Assembly (NCBI GenBank): GCA_001880285.1
Contig: CP016269.1
Coordinates: 930,001 to 994,000, forward strand
DNA: 64,000 nt
Source: Flavobacteriaceae bacterium UJ101
Lineage (GTDB): Bacteria; Bacteroidota; Bacteroidia; Flavobacteriales; UJ101
Direction of reading: 5' to 3'
Part shown: positions 22,161 through 31,146 of the stretch, piece after piece
Layout: each line of letters starts with the position of its first letter
How positions within the stretch are numbered: the stretch's first letter is position 1
The notes under the pieces: generated by a model
The model's input: the letters and a program-made list of their open reading frames with translations, nothing else
The model's database searches: none
Told to the model about the DNA's origin: nothing
Translations under genes and position numbers: made by a program

Positions 22161-24125
22161 CTATTTTTTCACTAAACTTGTTTGGCGCATGCTATATTGT
22201 AAAATAAATAAAGCTACTAAAGCTACCGCTAAACAAATTCCTGCTAACGACCATTCCTTAAAAATCACTTTCCCAATTAAAAATAATGTAGAATAAATCA
22301 TGGTAGCTGCACTTATCCAACACAAAAACAACCAACCTAACTCCGAAGTATCTTTTTCAATGCCTAAACTATTTCGAACAGGTTCCCATGCTCCCTCTGG
22401 TCGAACATCTTTATAAAAGTCTTCTAATATTTCTTTTTTTGTTGGATTGGTTATAAAAGTTACTAAAATCCATACAATCGTTGTAAAAGCTACTGTAAAA
22501 AAGAAACTATCAGGAAATTCTAAATCCAATGCATAACGAGTTAATCCATATCCTACAAAAGGAGCAATAGTAGCGGAAATTTCACTCCAAGCATTAATTC
22601 TCCACCAGTACCAACGTAATATTAAAACTAATCCTAATCCTGCTCCAGCTTCCATAATAAATTTCCACACTTCAGAAATACTATCAATAAAAAAAGATAC
22701 ACCTACACCTACAATCCCTAAAACTAATGTTGTAACTCTTGAAATAAGCACTAATTGAGGTTGTGAGGCATTCTCGTTCACAAATCGGGCATAGAAATCA
22801 TTTACTACATAACTCGCTCCCCAATTTAATTGAGTTGAAATGGTACTCATATAAGCTGCTAAAAATACCACAAAAAGCAACCCGAGTAAACCATTAGGAA
22901 GAAAATCTCGAATAGCATAAACAAAACCAAATCGATAATCATTTTGATAACGCAATGAGTGTTTTAAGAATGTATTATTTTTAGATTCTTCTTCAATTTT
23001 TTGACGTACTTGGGTTATTTCTGCCTTATTCTCTTCTATTAAAGAACTCGATTGATCTAATTTTTTAAAATCATCTTCTGAAGCAAATAATACCTTCTCA
23101 TCTACTCCTTTTTTTAATAATGTTTGATAACTTGATTTAAGCTCTGCATCTTCTATATTTTTAGGAACTGAATAAATAACCATAGCACTTAAAGCAACTA
23201 AAATCCATGGCCATGGACGAATACAATAATGTCCTATTTGGAAAAATAACGTCGCAAAAACTGAATCTTTTTCACTTTTAGCACTCATCATACGTTGTGC
23301 AACATAACCTCCTCCTCCAGGCTCAGCACCAGGATACCAACTAGCCCACCATACCATTCCGAAAAAGGCAATCAAAGTTGTTAACCCTATAGTTAAAGTT
23401 TCACTTGTCTTTGCTGTTTCCCCTATTTCTGGGAAAAAATTCAACGTTCCATTAGGTAAATTGGCTTTTAGTTCATCTACACCTCCAACTGCATCTGAAT
23501 TCACTACTAAAATTGCCAACACAATACAACCTACTATAGCAATAAAAAATTGGATTGTATCTGTAATAGCAATTCCCAAAAGTCCTGAAAGCGTTGAATA
23601 CACTAATATAAAAATTGTAAGCCCACCACATATTAAGATACCATCTACTTTGGTTAAATCAGGGAAAAATCCCTGCAAAATTGTGATCATGGCTAAGTTA
23701 ACCCAACCTATAACCATTAAATTCATAAACACGCCTAAATAGATCGATTTGAATCCTCTTAAGAACTTCGCCTTCTTACCTGAGTATCTTTTCTCAATCA
23801 ATTCAACCTCTGTTAAGACATGACTTCTTCTCCACAATTTTGCGAAGAAAAAAGTGGTTAATGTACCACCTATTAAAGCATTCCACCAAATCCAATTCCC
23901 TGAAATACCGTCTTTTGCAACGATTTCTGTCACAGCTAATGGTGTATCAGCAGCAAAAGTTGTCGCTACCATAGAAATACCTGCAATATACCATGGTAAA
24001 TTTCTACCACCCAAAAAGAAATTCTCCATTCCTTTTCCCGCCGATTTCCTAAAGTAAACCCCGATAAAGAGAGACATTGCTAAAAAAGCTGCAATAATGA
24101 TCCAATCTAATGTATTAAATATCAT
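22161..24125 (-). CDS. Sodium:solute symporter (SSS family)
   Basis: Inner-membrane sodium-coupled transporter of 654 residues with about 13-14 hydrophobic segments. The family pattern is visible: FFLGGRNLPWYIAG near the N terminus with ATTFAADTPL just after it, GGGYVAQRMM mid-protein, and AAYMSTISTQLNWGASY in the TM8-type region. A hydrophilic loop of about 60 residues (roughly 325-390) carries charged residues and interrupts two membrane segments, as in larger SSS members of Bacteroidota. The substrate cannot be told by eye. A sugar is attractive because the galactose locus is adjacent, but the gene is on the opposite strand behind a strong terminator, so this is weak. Confidence 0.92.
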   Translation of the reverse strand: MIFNTLDWIIIAAFLAMSLFIGVYFRKSAGKGMENFFLGGRNLPWYIAGISMVATTFAADTPLAVTEIVAKDGISGNWIWWNALIGGTLTTFFFAKLWRRSHVLTEVELIEKRYSGKKAKFLRGFKSIYLGVFMNLMVIGWVNLAMITILQGFFPDLTKVDGILICGGLTIFILVYSTLSGLLGIAITDTIQFFIAIVGCIVLAILVVNSDAVGGVDELKANLPNGTLNFFPEIGETAKTSETLTIGLTTLIAFFGMVWWASWYPGAEPGGGGYVAQRMMSAKSEKDSVFATLFFQIGHYCIRPWPWILVALSAMVIYSVPKNIEDAELKSSYQTLLKKGVDEKVLFASEDDFKKLDQSSSLIEENKAEITQVRQKIEEESKNNTFLKHSLRYQNDYRFGFVYAIRDFLPNGLLGLLFVVFLAAYMSTISTQLNWGASYVVNDFYARFVNENASQPQLVLISRVTTLVLGIVGVGVSFFIDSISEVWKFIMEAGAGLGLVLILRWYWWRINAWSEISATIAPFVGYGLTRYALDLEFPDSFFFTVAFTTIVWILVTFITNPTKKEILEDFYKDVRPEGAWEPVRNSLGIEKDTSELGWLFLCWISAATMIYSTLFLIGKVIFKEWSLAGICLAVALVALFILQYSMRQTSLVKK

Positions 24126-24292
24126 ATCAAATGTGCTAAGTAATTTCTCAACAATATAGAAAGAAAAAAAAAACTAGCATCCAATTTTATACTACCTACC
24201 CATTTTTTTATACCAAAAGCATCTTCATATTAAACACTTCATACAAAAAATGTATAAAATCATCTTTTATTTAATAAAAAAATATGTTTTTA

Positions 24293-24325
24293 TTTGGAGT
24301 AATTAAAAATAAGTATTTAGATTTG
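24293..24325 (+). promoter_or_regulatory. Promoter of the porin-imelysin-diheme group
   Basis: TTTG at 24293-24296 and TAGATTTG at 24318-24325 are separated by 21 bases, matching the flavobacterial TTTG/TAnnTTTG promoter form. The start codon at 24343 is 17 bases downstream, a normal short leader. Confidence 0.62.
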
Positions 24326-24342
24326 TTCCAAATTAATATAGC

Positions 24343-25707
24343 ATGAAGAGAATTTTACTAGTTTTTTTAACTCTAACTATTAATACATTGTTGTTTGCAC
24401 AAGAAAATGACTCAATTACACTCTCTAAATCTGAACTACAGAAAGAAATTGAAAAAGAAGTTAACCGACAATTAGCACAAAAAGAAAATTTAAAATCTAC
24501 TAAGAAAAGTTTTAATAACTTATTAAAATGGGACAATATTAGTCTTAAAGGATATGGTGTCGTAAACTATTATAATTATGACTATGATACTGATCCTAAT
24601 TTAAGAGACAAAGTAGATCCTGAACGTTTAAACCTTTATTTAGATTATTATTTTACAGATTGGTTAGCTTTCAAATCCGAAATTGAATTCGAACATGGAG
24701 GGACGGGTTCTACTATTGAATTGGATACACAAGAAGAATTTGGAGAATTTGAACAAGAAATTGAAGCAGGAGGAGAAGTTAAATTAGAACAAGTTTATGT
24801 AGACATTAAAATCAAACCATGGTTAAATGTAAAAGCAGGTCGTTTTAAAAATTACTTTGGTATTGCACAAAATTTAGATACTCCTGATGAATATTTTACT
24901 ACACATCGACCTGAAATGGAAAATGCCTTACTCCCAATCGGGTTTTATGAAACAGGATTAGAAGCAAATGGTACTTTCTTAAAACGATTAAACTACCGTT
25001 TGGCCCTTACGAACGGATTAGATGCTACTGGATTTAATTCAAGTGGATGGATCAAAGACGGTTATCAAACACGTTTTGAAATGATGAATGCTGATGCTTT
25101 TGCTTTAACTGCCCGATTAGATTATAAATTTGGTACTCATAAAAATACCTATGCAGGAGCTGCAGTTTATGTTGGTGATTCTGCTGCCAATCGTCCAAAA
25201 GATGATATGAGTGAAACAGCTTATGTTTCCATGGTTGAAGGTCATGTTACCATAAGTGAGCATCCTTGGCGTTTAAACTCTATGATTTTATTTGGAAATT
25301 TAGAAAACTCTGACATTGTATCTCAAAAAAATGCAAATCTTTCTAATAATTTAGGAGTTAAACGTACACCCGTAGGACAGCAAGCCTTAGGTTTTCATGC
25401 AGAGATAGGTTACGATGTATTACATCTTTTAAACCATCAAGGAAAAATGATGTTGTACCCATTCTTCCGTTATGACTATTATGATTCAATGTATGCTGTA
25501 GAAGGTGCCGTTGTAGATAATCCTCGATGGGAACGTAGTAATTTTACAGGAGGAGTCAACTGGTTCATCCATCCGCAAGTTATTGCTAAAGCACAATATT
25601 CTTATCGAAGATTAGGCTCAGAAAATTATGATCAAACAACTTTAATCCCAACAGGGAAAAAGCAAGTTGAAAAAACCTTTTCTGCTGGTATTGGATTTGT
25701 ATTCTAA
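24343..25707 (+). CDS. Outer-membrane beta-barrel porin
   Basis: A 454-residue outer-membrane barrel with a Sec signal (ending LLFAQ), followed by a short coiled-coil-like segment (residues 26-60, KSELQKEIEKEVNRQLAQ), a feature of trimeric porins of the OprP/anion-porin type. The rest is alternating aromatic strands, and the C-terminal strand ends SAGIGFVF with a terminal phenylalanine. The next two genes encode an imelysin-like lipoprotein and a diheme lipoprotein, a grouping that suggests metal or iron uptake. The ligand is not known. It has its own good promoter. Confidence 0.85.
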   Translation: MKRILLVFLTLTINTLLFAQENDSITLSKSELQKEIEKEVNRQLAQKENLKSTKKSFNNLLKWDNISLKGYGVVNYYNYDYDTDPNLRDKVDPERLNLYLDYYFTDWLAFKSEIEFEHGGTGSTIELDTQEEFGEFEQEIEAGGEVKLEQVYVDIKIKPWLNVKAGRFKNYFGIAQNLDTPDEYFTTHRPEMENALLPIGFYETGLEANGTFLKRLNYRLALTNGLDATGFNSSGWIKDGYQTRFEMMNADAFALTARLDYKFGTHKNTYAGAAVYVGDSAANRPKDDMSETAYVSMVEGHVTISEHPWRLNSMILFGNLENSDIVSQKNANLSNNLGVKRTPVGQQALGFHAEIGYDVLHLLNHQGKMMLYPFFRYDYYDSMYAVEGAVVDNPRWERSNFTGGVNWFIHPQVIAKAQYSYRRLGSENYDQTTLIPTGKKQVEKTFSAGIGFVF

Positions 25708-25765
25708 AAAATTTACATAAAGAATTAACTATACTATATAATAAATAACTCAAACAATAATTAAT

Positions 25766-26842
25766 ATGAAAAATTTAAATTTCAGAAACATAACATTAGG
25801 TTTAGCCTCTACCATCTTACTATTTAGCTGTAGTAATAATGATGATAGCAGTTCTACAACACCATCAACTAATTACTCATCAGAACTCACCAACATTTCT
25901 TTAAATGTTATTACTGCTACATATAAAGATTTAGATGATCAAGCTGCCACACTAAAAACGGCTGTAGATAACTTTACAATAGGAGATGAAGCCTCTTTAG
26001 AAGCCATAAAAACAGCTTGGAGAGCTACACGTTCTCCATGGGAAAAATCAGAAGGGTTTTTATACGGACCTGTAGATACTGAAGGACTAGATCCAGCTTT
26101 AGATTCTTGGCCAGTAGATGTAACAGCAATTAACGCAATATTAAGTAGTGATAATACCATTACCTCTACGCTTTTAGCTACCAATAATGAAGCAAGAGGA
26201 TTTCACACGATTGAATATTTCATTTGGGGATTAGATGGAAACAAAACAGCATCTGAATTAACCGCACGTGATATTGAATATTTAAAAGCTGCAACAGATG
26301 ATTTAAAAAATAATACACAAACTTTATATGATGGCTGGAACACTTCATCTGGTAACTTTGCAAGTAACTTTATCAATGCTGGACAATCTGGAAGTTTATA
26401 TACATCTCAAAAAGGTGCTTTAGAAGAAATTGTAGATGGATTAATTACCATTGCAGATGAAGTAGGTAATGGAAAAATTGAAACGCCATTAAATGGAAAT
26501 GGAGGAAGTGCTCAACCTGAAGCAGAAGAATCACGTTTTAGCCATAATTCAAAAGCTGATTTTGCTGATAATATTCGTAGTATTCAAAATGTTTATTTAG
26601 GTGATTTTGGATCAGTATCGGGTAGTGGTCTTACTGATATTATTGTAGATCAAAATGCAACACTTGATGCTACTATAAAATCACAAATTACAGATGCTAT
26701 AACTGCAATAGAAAGTATTCCTGGAACTTTTACAGACGCTATAACTAATAATAGAACAGCTGTACAAAACGCTCAAGAAAAAGTTCGTACACTACAAACT
26801 ACTTTGGAGAGTCAATTAAAGCCTCTTATAAGTAATTTATAG
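25766..26842 (+). CDS. Imelysin-family lipoprotein (IrpA-like, probable iron acquisition)
   Basis: A 358-residue lipoprotein (LLFSC, acylated Cys22) with a low-complexity Asp/Ser/Thr linker. The imelysin motif GxHxxE is present as G145-F-H147-T-I-E150 in RGFHTIEYFIWG, and the companion W-x-x-x-R-x-x-W motif is in TAWRATRSPWE. The rest is helical, as in the two-bundle imelysin fold. Imelysins of this type are tied to iron uptake; peptidase activity is doubtful. It follows the porin after 58 bp and is followed by a strong hairpin just before the diheme gene. Family call secure, function inferred from relatives and neighbours. Confidence 0.93.
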   Translation: MKNLNFRNITLGLASTILLFSCSNNDDSSSTTPSTNYSSELTNISLNVITATYKDLDDQAATLKTAVDNFTIGDEASLEAIKTAWRATRSPWEKSEGFLYGPVDTEGLDPALDSWPVDVTAINAILSSDNTITSTLLATNNEARGFHTIEYFIWGLDGNKTASELTARDIEYLKAATDDLKNNTQTLYDGWNTSSGNFASNFINAGQSGSLYTSQKGALEEIVDGLITIADEVGNGKIETPLNGNGGSAQPEAEESRFSHNSKADFADNIRSIQNVYLGDFGSVSGSGLTDIIVDQNATLDATIKSQITDAITAIESIPGTFTDAITNNRTAVQNAQEKVRTLQTTLESQLKPLISNL

Positions 26843-26873
26843 TTTTATAAGATTTTTTTACAAAAAATTAAAG

Positions 26874-26912
26874 AAAACGGTCTTATAAAATACTCTTTTA
26901 TAAGACCGTTTT
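26874..26912 (+). terminator. Strong terminator between imelysin and diheme genes
   Basis: A perfect 17-bp stem with arms at 26874-26890 and 26896-26912 encloses the loop TACTC, ending in a T run. It lies only about 20 bp before the next start codon. No promoter is obvious in those 20 bp, so the diheme gene probably depends on readthrough or regulated antitermination. Confidence 0.88.
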
Positions 26913-26931
26913 TGCAAAAAAGACAAATACA

Positions 26932-28323
26932 ATGAACAAAACTATAACAACCATTCTCATCATTGGTGGATTATTATCTTGTAATGATAATGATTCATCA
27001 AATACTGATCCTACACCTCCAACGATTGATTTAAGCAGTCGTTTAAATGCAGGAGGAGAAACTACTGTATTTTCCAGTTCAAGTGTAGCTTTTGAAACAC
27101 CCGCACCCAATTTAAATGCAACAAACTTAGAAATTCACTTGCAGGGAGATGCAGAATTCGAAGCAGCCTTTGTTACAGCTCCTGCAGAAGTAAATTCAGG
27201 AGTAGGACCTATTTTTAATAATACTTCATGTGTCGCATGTCACCCAAGAGACGGTCGTGCCTCCTTCCCTAATGATATTAATGAGCTAAGTGGTTTTTTC
27301 TTACGCTCTAGTATTGGAGGTACTGATCCACATGGTGGACCTAACCCTGTACCAGGTTTTGGAGTTCAATTACAAAATCAAGCTATTTTTGGATATGAAC
27401 CTGAAGTACAATTTGGCGTTACTTATGAAGATGTTGTAGAAACTTTTGCTGATGGAACTCAAGTCACTTTAAAAAAACCTATTTACTCTATTACCAGTTC
27501 TTATATAGCCATGCCTGGAAATACTATGTTTTCTCCACGATTAGCACCACCCGTATTTGGACTAGGTTTATTGGAAGCTATTCCTGAATCATCCATATTA
27601 GCACAAGAAGATATAAACGATGTAGATGGTGATGGTATTTCAGGAAAAGCAAATTATGTTTGGGATCCTGAAACACAAACTACAAAATTAGGGCGTTTTG
27701 GGTGGAAAGCCAATACTGCCTCTATTTTAGTGCAAAGTGCTGGAGCTTATGTTGAAGATATGGGCGTAACTAGTCCTTTATTTCCTAATGAAACAGGAAT
27801 TGATCAATCCAACGGACAAGATGGTTTAACAGACGATCCTGAAATCACACAAGAAATTTTAGATGCTGTTACCTTATATTGTAGAACTTTAGGAGTTCCT
27901 TCTCCTAGAGGAATTGAAAGTAGTTCTGTACAAAGAGGAGCTGCTATTTTTGAAGAAATTAATTGTGCTTCATGTCATACACCCCAACAAAAATCAGGTA
28001 ATTTCCCTGGAATCCCTGCTATTTCCAATCAAACGTTCTACCCTTATACAGATATGCTTTTACACGATATGGGTGAAGGATTAGCAGATGGCAGACCCGA
28101 TTTTGAAGCAGATGGTAATGAATGGAAAACACGTCCTCTTTGGGGAATTGGATTAACACAATTGATTAACGGACACACTGATTTTCTACATGACGGTCGC
28201 GCTAAAAATATTACAGAAGCCATCTTATGGCACGGAGGAGAAGCCCAACAATCTCAAGAAGACTTTAAAAATTTATCCACTTCGGATCGTCAAGCCTTAT
28301 TAGATTTTATCAATTCATTATAA
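26932..28323 (+). CDS. Diheme lipoprotein of the DUF1111/thiol-oxidoreductase family
   Basis: A 463-residue lipoprotein (GGLLSC, Cys17) with two c-type heme sites: C100-V-A-C-H104 and C345-A-S-C-H349. The family-typical runs PVFGLGLLEAIPE, DVDGDGISGKANYVWD, GRFGWKA and FLHDGRAKNITEAILWHGGEA are all present. Such proteins resemble diheme peroxidases and are often encoded beside imelysin and porin genes, where they may handle redox steps of iron uptake. Export is by Sec and hemes would be attached in the periplasm. It starts 20 bp after a strong hairpin, so its expression is probably lower than that of its upstream neighbours. Confidence 0.92.
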   Translation: MNKTITTILIIGGLLSCNDNDSSNTDPTPPTIDLSSRLNAGGETTVFSSSSVAFETPAPNLNATNLEIHLQGDAEFEAAFVTAPAEVNSGVGPIFNNTSCVACHPRDGRASFPNDINELSGFFLRSSIGGTDPHGGPNPVPGFGVQLQNQAIFGYEPEVQFGVTYEDVVETFADGTQVTLKKPIYSITSSYIAMPGNTMFSPRLAPPVFGLGLLEAIPESSILAQEDINDVDGDGISGKANYVWDPETQTTKLGRFGWKANTASILVQSAGAYVEDMGVTSPLFPNETGIDQSNGQDGLTDDPEITQEILDAVTLYCRTLGVPSPRGIESSSVQRGAAIFEEINCASCHTPQQKSGNFPGIPAISNQTFYPYTDMLLHDMGEGLADGRPDFEADGNEWKTRPLWGIGLTQLINGHTDFLHDGRAKNITEAILWHGGEAQQSQEDFKNLSTSDRQALLDFINSL

Positions 28324-28349
28324 CAAACTCTTCATAACTTGCAACAGAA

Positions 28350-28382
28350 AGAAGTCTAATTTAAAAGTTAGGCTTCTTTTTT
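28350..28382 (+). terminator. Terminator after the diheme gene
   Basis: A 10-bp stem AGAAGTCTAA/TTAGGCTTCT (one G-T pair) with an 8-base loop is followed by TTTTTT, 27 bp after the stop codon. Confidence 0.8.
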
Positions 28383-28407
28383 ATATCTTTATTTAAAATT
28401 GCATAAT

Positions 28408-28749
28408 ATGTTATCCTTATTTTTAGATCGTTTAAGAAAAGATCCATTATCAATAGAATTTAAAGAAACCCTTTCTGTAATTGATTCTTTATATCTTTTC
28501 ACGCCAACCGCTTTTAAAAATGGTTCACTAGAAAATGAAGCCAATCAAAACAATGGTTCTTGTAAAATTTTTTCTTTTGCAAAGAAGCATCATCTATCAG
28601 AAAAAGAAACATTATATTGTTTTGGGAAATTTTATACAGATGATGTATTACAACATCCTAATAAAGAAGATCATCAAAATATTCGTAATTTTATAAAAAC
28701 AGGATGGGGCGGTATTCAATTTAATTCAGAAGCTTTAAAACTTAAATAA
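28408..28749 (+). CDS. HopJ type III effector-family protein
   Basis: A 113-residue cytoplasmic protein from the ATG at 28408; a TTG three codons earlier is a poorer start. It carries the conserved HopJ pattern: an IDSLYLFTPTAF stretch, then ENEANQNNGSCKIFSFAKKH, then ETLYCFGKFY and the closing DHQNIRNFIKTGWGGI. The name comes from a Pseudomonas effector, but the family is widespread in non-pathogens and no type III secretion genes are here, so a housekeeping or metabolic role is more likely. The pirin gene begins on the very next base after its stop, so the two are co-transcribed. Confidence 0.9.
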   Translation: MLSLFLDRLRKDPLSIEFKETLSVIDSLYLFTPTAFKNGSLENEANQNNGSCKIFSFAKKHHLSEKETLYCFGKFYTDDVLQHPNKEDHQNIRNFIKTGWGGIQFNSEALKLK

Positions 28750-29625
28750 ATGTCAAAATTAGATTTAATTATAGAAGAACGTAGTCGTGATATTGGTGAC
28801 TTTATAGTAGGTCGTCTTATTCCCTTTCGTAAAAAAAGAGCTGTAGGACCTTTTACTTTTATTGATCATATGGCTCCTATAGAATTAGGCCCTCATAATT
28901 ATCTTGATGTTGGGCAACACCCTCATGCAGGCCTAGCAACATTGACATATTTATTTGAAGGGCAAATCATGCATGAAGATAGTACTGGAGCAAAACAATT
29001 AATCACTCCTGATTCTGTTAATTTAATGATTGCAGGAAAAGGAGCTAGTCATACTGAACGTACTCCCAAACATTTAGTCGAATCTCAAACTAAATTTATA
29101 CAAAGTGGTTATCAAATTTGGATTGCCTTACCAAAAGAAAAAGAAAAAATGGAACCCGAATTCCATAATATTAAAGTAACCGATTTACCACAATGGCAAG
29201 AAGGAAACACTGCATTTAAACTAATTGCAGGTAAAGGTTTTGGGAAAGAATCTCCAGTACCAACTTTATCTCCTTTATTTATGGTAGATATTCAAACTGA
29301 GGATCAACCCTTTGAATTGAATATAAAAGATGAATTAAAAGGTGAAATTGGAATTACTATTGTGGAAGGTGCTATTAAAGCCTGTGAACATATTATTGAA
29401 AAGGGTAATATGTTAGTTTCTAAAATTGAAAATCAATGTACTATTACCATTCAACCTCATAGTCACCTTCTTTTATTCGGAGGAGAACCTCTTCCTGAAG
29501 AACATTACATTTATTGGAATTTTGTTTCTTCTAGCAAAGAACGATTAAAAGAATTGAAGCAAAAATGGAATACAAAAAACTTTCCCTTAATTGAAGGAGA
29601 ATCTTCTTTTATTCCAGCTCCCTAA
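28750..29625 (+). CDS. Pirin-family cupin protein
   Basis: A 291-residue two-cupin protein without signal peptide. The metal site of the N-terminal cupin is intact: H57 and H59 in GQHPHAGLATLTY, and H101 and E103 in KGASHTERTPK, matching the three-His one-Glu iron site of pirins. Some pirins are quercetin 2,3-dioxygenases; others act as redox-sensitive regulators, so the exact role stays open. The C-terminal cupin is less conserved. Its start directly abuts the HopJ stop. A 17-bp bidirectional terminator follows. Confidence 0.93.
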   Translation: MSKLDLIIEERSRDIGDFIVGRLIPFRKKRAVGPFTFIDHMAPIELGPHNYLDVGQHPHAGLATLTYLFEGQIMHEDSTGAKQLITPDSVNLMIAGKGASHTERTPKHLVESQTKFIQSGYQIWIALPKEKEKMEPEFHNIKVTDLPQWQEGNTAFKLIAGKGFGKESPVPTLSPLFMVDIQTEDQPFELNIKDELKGEIGITIVEGAIKACEHIIEKGNMLVSKIENQCTITIQPHSHLLLFGGEPLPEEHYIYWNFVSSSKERLKELKQKWNTKNFPLIEGESSFIPAP

Positions 29626-29655
29626 CTTTTTAGGTTATAGATTATAATCAATATT

Positions 29656-29693
29656 AAAAAACCTAACCCATTGTAAAATGGGTTAGGTTTTTT
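29656..29693. terminator. Bidirectional terminator between pirin and fabH genes
   Basis: A perfect 17-bp stem (29656-29672 with 29677-29693) around a GTAA loop, with A6 on the left and T6 on the right, serves the convergent pirin and fabH genes. Confidence 0.92.
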
Positions 29694-29717
29694 AATTTAT
29701 ACTTTACGATTCTAAAT

Positions 29718-30731
29718 CTACCAATTCATTAAAACAGATCCCCAAGTAAATCCACTACCAAAAGCTGCCATACAAACTAAATCTCCTTTTTTGATTTTTC
29801 CTGCAGCTTTTGCTTCACTTAGAGCAATTGGAATAGTTGCTGCCGTTGTATTTCCATACTTTTGAATATTATTATAAACCTGGTCATCTCCTAAACCTAA
29901 TATCTTTTGAACAAACTGAGATATTCTTAAGTTAGCCTGATGAGGAACTAATAAATTAAGATCTTGAGGTGTTTTATTATTTGCTTGTAATACATCCATA
30001 ATGGTTTCTGGAAAACGAGCTACTGCATTTTTAAACACATGTTGTCCATTCATATAAGGAGACCATAATTCGTGATGATCTTGAATTTCTGCTAAATCTT
30101 CAACTTTATTCGCCCATTTGTATTTATTTCCTGGAGCTAATAGAGCTAATTCTTCTGCATTTTTACCTTCAGAATGCATTCGAGTTGATAAAATTCCTCT
30201 CCCTTCTTCTTGTGTTCCAGAAACCACAACAGCTCCCGCTCCATCACCAAACAAAACAGATACCGTTCTACCTCTCGTTGTCAAATCCAATCCATACGAA
30301 TGGATCTCAGCTCCAACAACCAAAATATTTTTATAGGTATTGGTTTGGATAAATTTATCTGCAACTGAAAGTGAATAGATAAATCCTGAGCACTGGTTAC
30401 GAACATCTAAAGCTCCAATCGTTCCAATTCCAAGCATTTCTTGTAATTGTACTCCACCTCCTGGAAAATAATAATCAGGACTTAATGTTGCAAAAATAAT
30501 AAAATCTATATCTTCAGGTTGTAAACCAGCATCTGCAATTGCCTTTTTAGAAGCTTCATAAGCCAAAGAAGCTGTCGTATCTTTACCTCGTTCAGCAAAT
30601 CTTCGTTCTTCAATACCACTTCGTTCTACGATCCATTCGTGGCTGGTATCCATTAACTTAGATAAATCATGGTTCGTAACAATTTTTTCAGGTACATAAT
30701 GTCCTACTCCTGATATTATTGACTTTGTCAT
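29718..30731 (-). CDS. fabH: Beta-ketoacyl-ACP synthase III (FabH-type)
   Basis: Condenses an acyl-CoA starter with malonyl-ACP to begin fatty-acid synthesis. The 337-residue protein shows the catalytic triad C114 (VRNQCSGF), H264 (LVPHQANLRI) and N294 (KYGNTTAATIP). The opening ISGVGHYVPEKIVTN is family-typical, as is FGDGAGAVVV. It is about 20 residues longer than E. coli FabH, with an insert near residues 200-225 (KYKWANKVEDLAE), a form common in Bacteroidota where more than one FabH paralogue exists. A good promoter lies just upstream. A related KASIII of another pathway is possible. Confidence 0.92.
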   Translation of the reverse strand: MTKSIISGVGHYVPEKIVTNHDLSKLMDTSHEWIVERSGIEERRFAERGKDTTASLAYEASKKAIADAGLQPEDIDFIIFATLSPDYYFPGGGVQLQEMLGIGTIGALDVRNQCSGFIYSLSVADKFIQTNTYKNILVVGAEIHSYGLDLTTRGRTVSVLFGDGAGAVVVSGTQEEGRGILSTRMHSEGKNAEELALLAPGNKYKWANKVEDLAEIQDHHELWSPYMNGQHVFKNAVARFPETIMDVLQANNKTPQDLNLLVPHQANLRISQFVQKILGLGDDQVYNNIQKYGNTTAATIPIALSEAKAAGKIKKGDLVCMAAFGSGFTWGSVLMNW

Positions 30732-30759
30732 TTTTGGTTTATTTATTAATAAAAGCTTT

Positions 30760-30791
30760 CAAAGATACAATTTTAACAATTTCTTTACAAA
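30760..30791 (-). promoter_or_regulatory. Promoter of fabH
   Basis: On the minus strand, TTTG (30791-30788) and TATCTTTG (30767-30760) are separated by 20 bases, a close match to the flavobacterial promoter consensus. The start codon is 28 bases further on. Confidence 0.65.
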
Positions 30792-30825
30792 TAATTAGGT
30801 TTCTGCAATAAAAAAACATGCCTTT

Positions 30826-31146
30826 TTATTTAGACACCTCTTCTTCTACTACAACAAAAATATCTTCTTTATCTTTTTTCATGTAAAAACGTTCCCTTGC
30901 TATTTTTTCAATAGATTTTGGATCATCTTGTATCTTTTTCAATTCTGTTTTCACTTCTTTTAATTGATTTTTATAAAAATCTCTGTCTTCTTTTAATTCA
31001 TCTATTTCTTGATCAATTCTTATATGTTGCAGCAAAGATGCATCGTCAAAAAAAATCATCCAAACAACAAATAAACTTGTTATTAAAACATATTTATTCA
31101 TTCCCCATTTAAACCAATTTTTTTCTTTAATTTCTGACCATTTCAT
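30826..31146 (-). CDS. Septum-formation initiator protein (DivIC/FtsB family)
   Basis: A 106-residue bitopic membrane protein of the cell-division complex. A short cytoplasmic start is followed by one membrane helix (about residues 18-35, YVLITSLFVVWMIFF), then a coiled coil (about 40-80, rich in Lys/Glu heptads) and the closing conserved block PKSIEKIARERFYMKKDKED, which is typical of FtsB/DivIC. Its start overlaps the stop of uridine kinase by 4 bp, so it is translated from the same mRNA. Confidence 0.9.
   Translation of the reverse strand: MKWSEIKEKNWFKWGMNKYVLITSLFVVWMIFFDDASLLQHIRIDQEIDELKEDRDFYKNQLKEVKTELKKIQDDPKSIEKIARERFYMKKDKEDIFVVVEEEVSK

Noticed and set aside
22161..24125. Symporter as a proven galactose transporter of the glycan locus
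   Set aside because: It is on the opposite strand behind a strong terminator, has no copy of the palindrome, and its substrate cannot be read by eye.
24241..24255. ATACA-N5-TGTAT inverted repeat as a third operator copy
   Set aside because: The arms are the reverse order of AAATGTA-N5-TACATTT and the sequence is A+T-rich enough to occur by chance.
28408..28749. HopJ gene as evidence of type III secretion or virulence
   Set aside because: No type III genes are present, and the family is common in non-pathogens.
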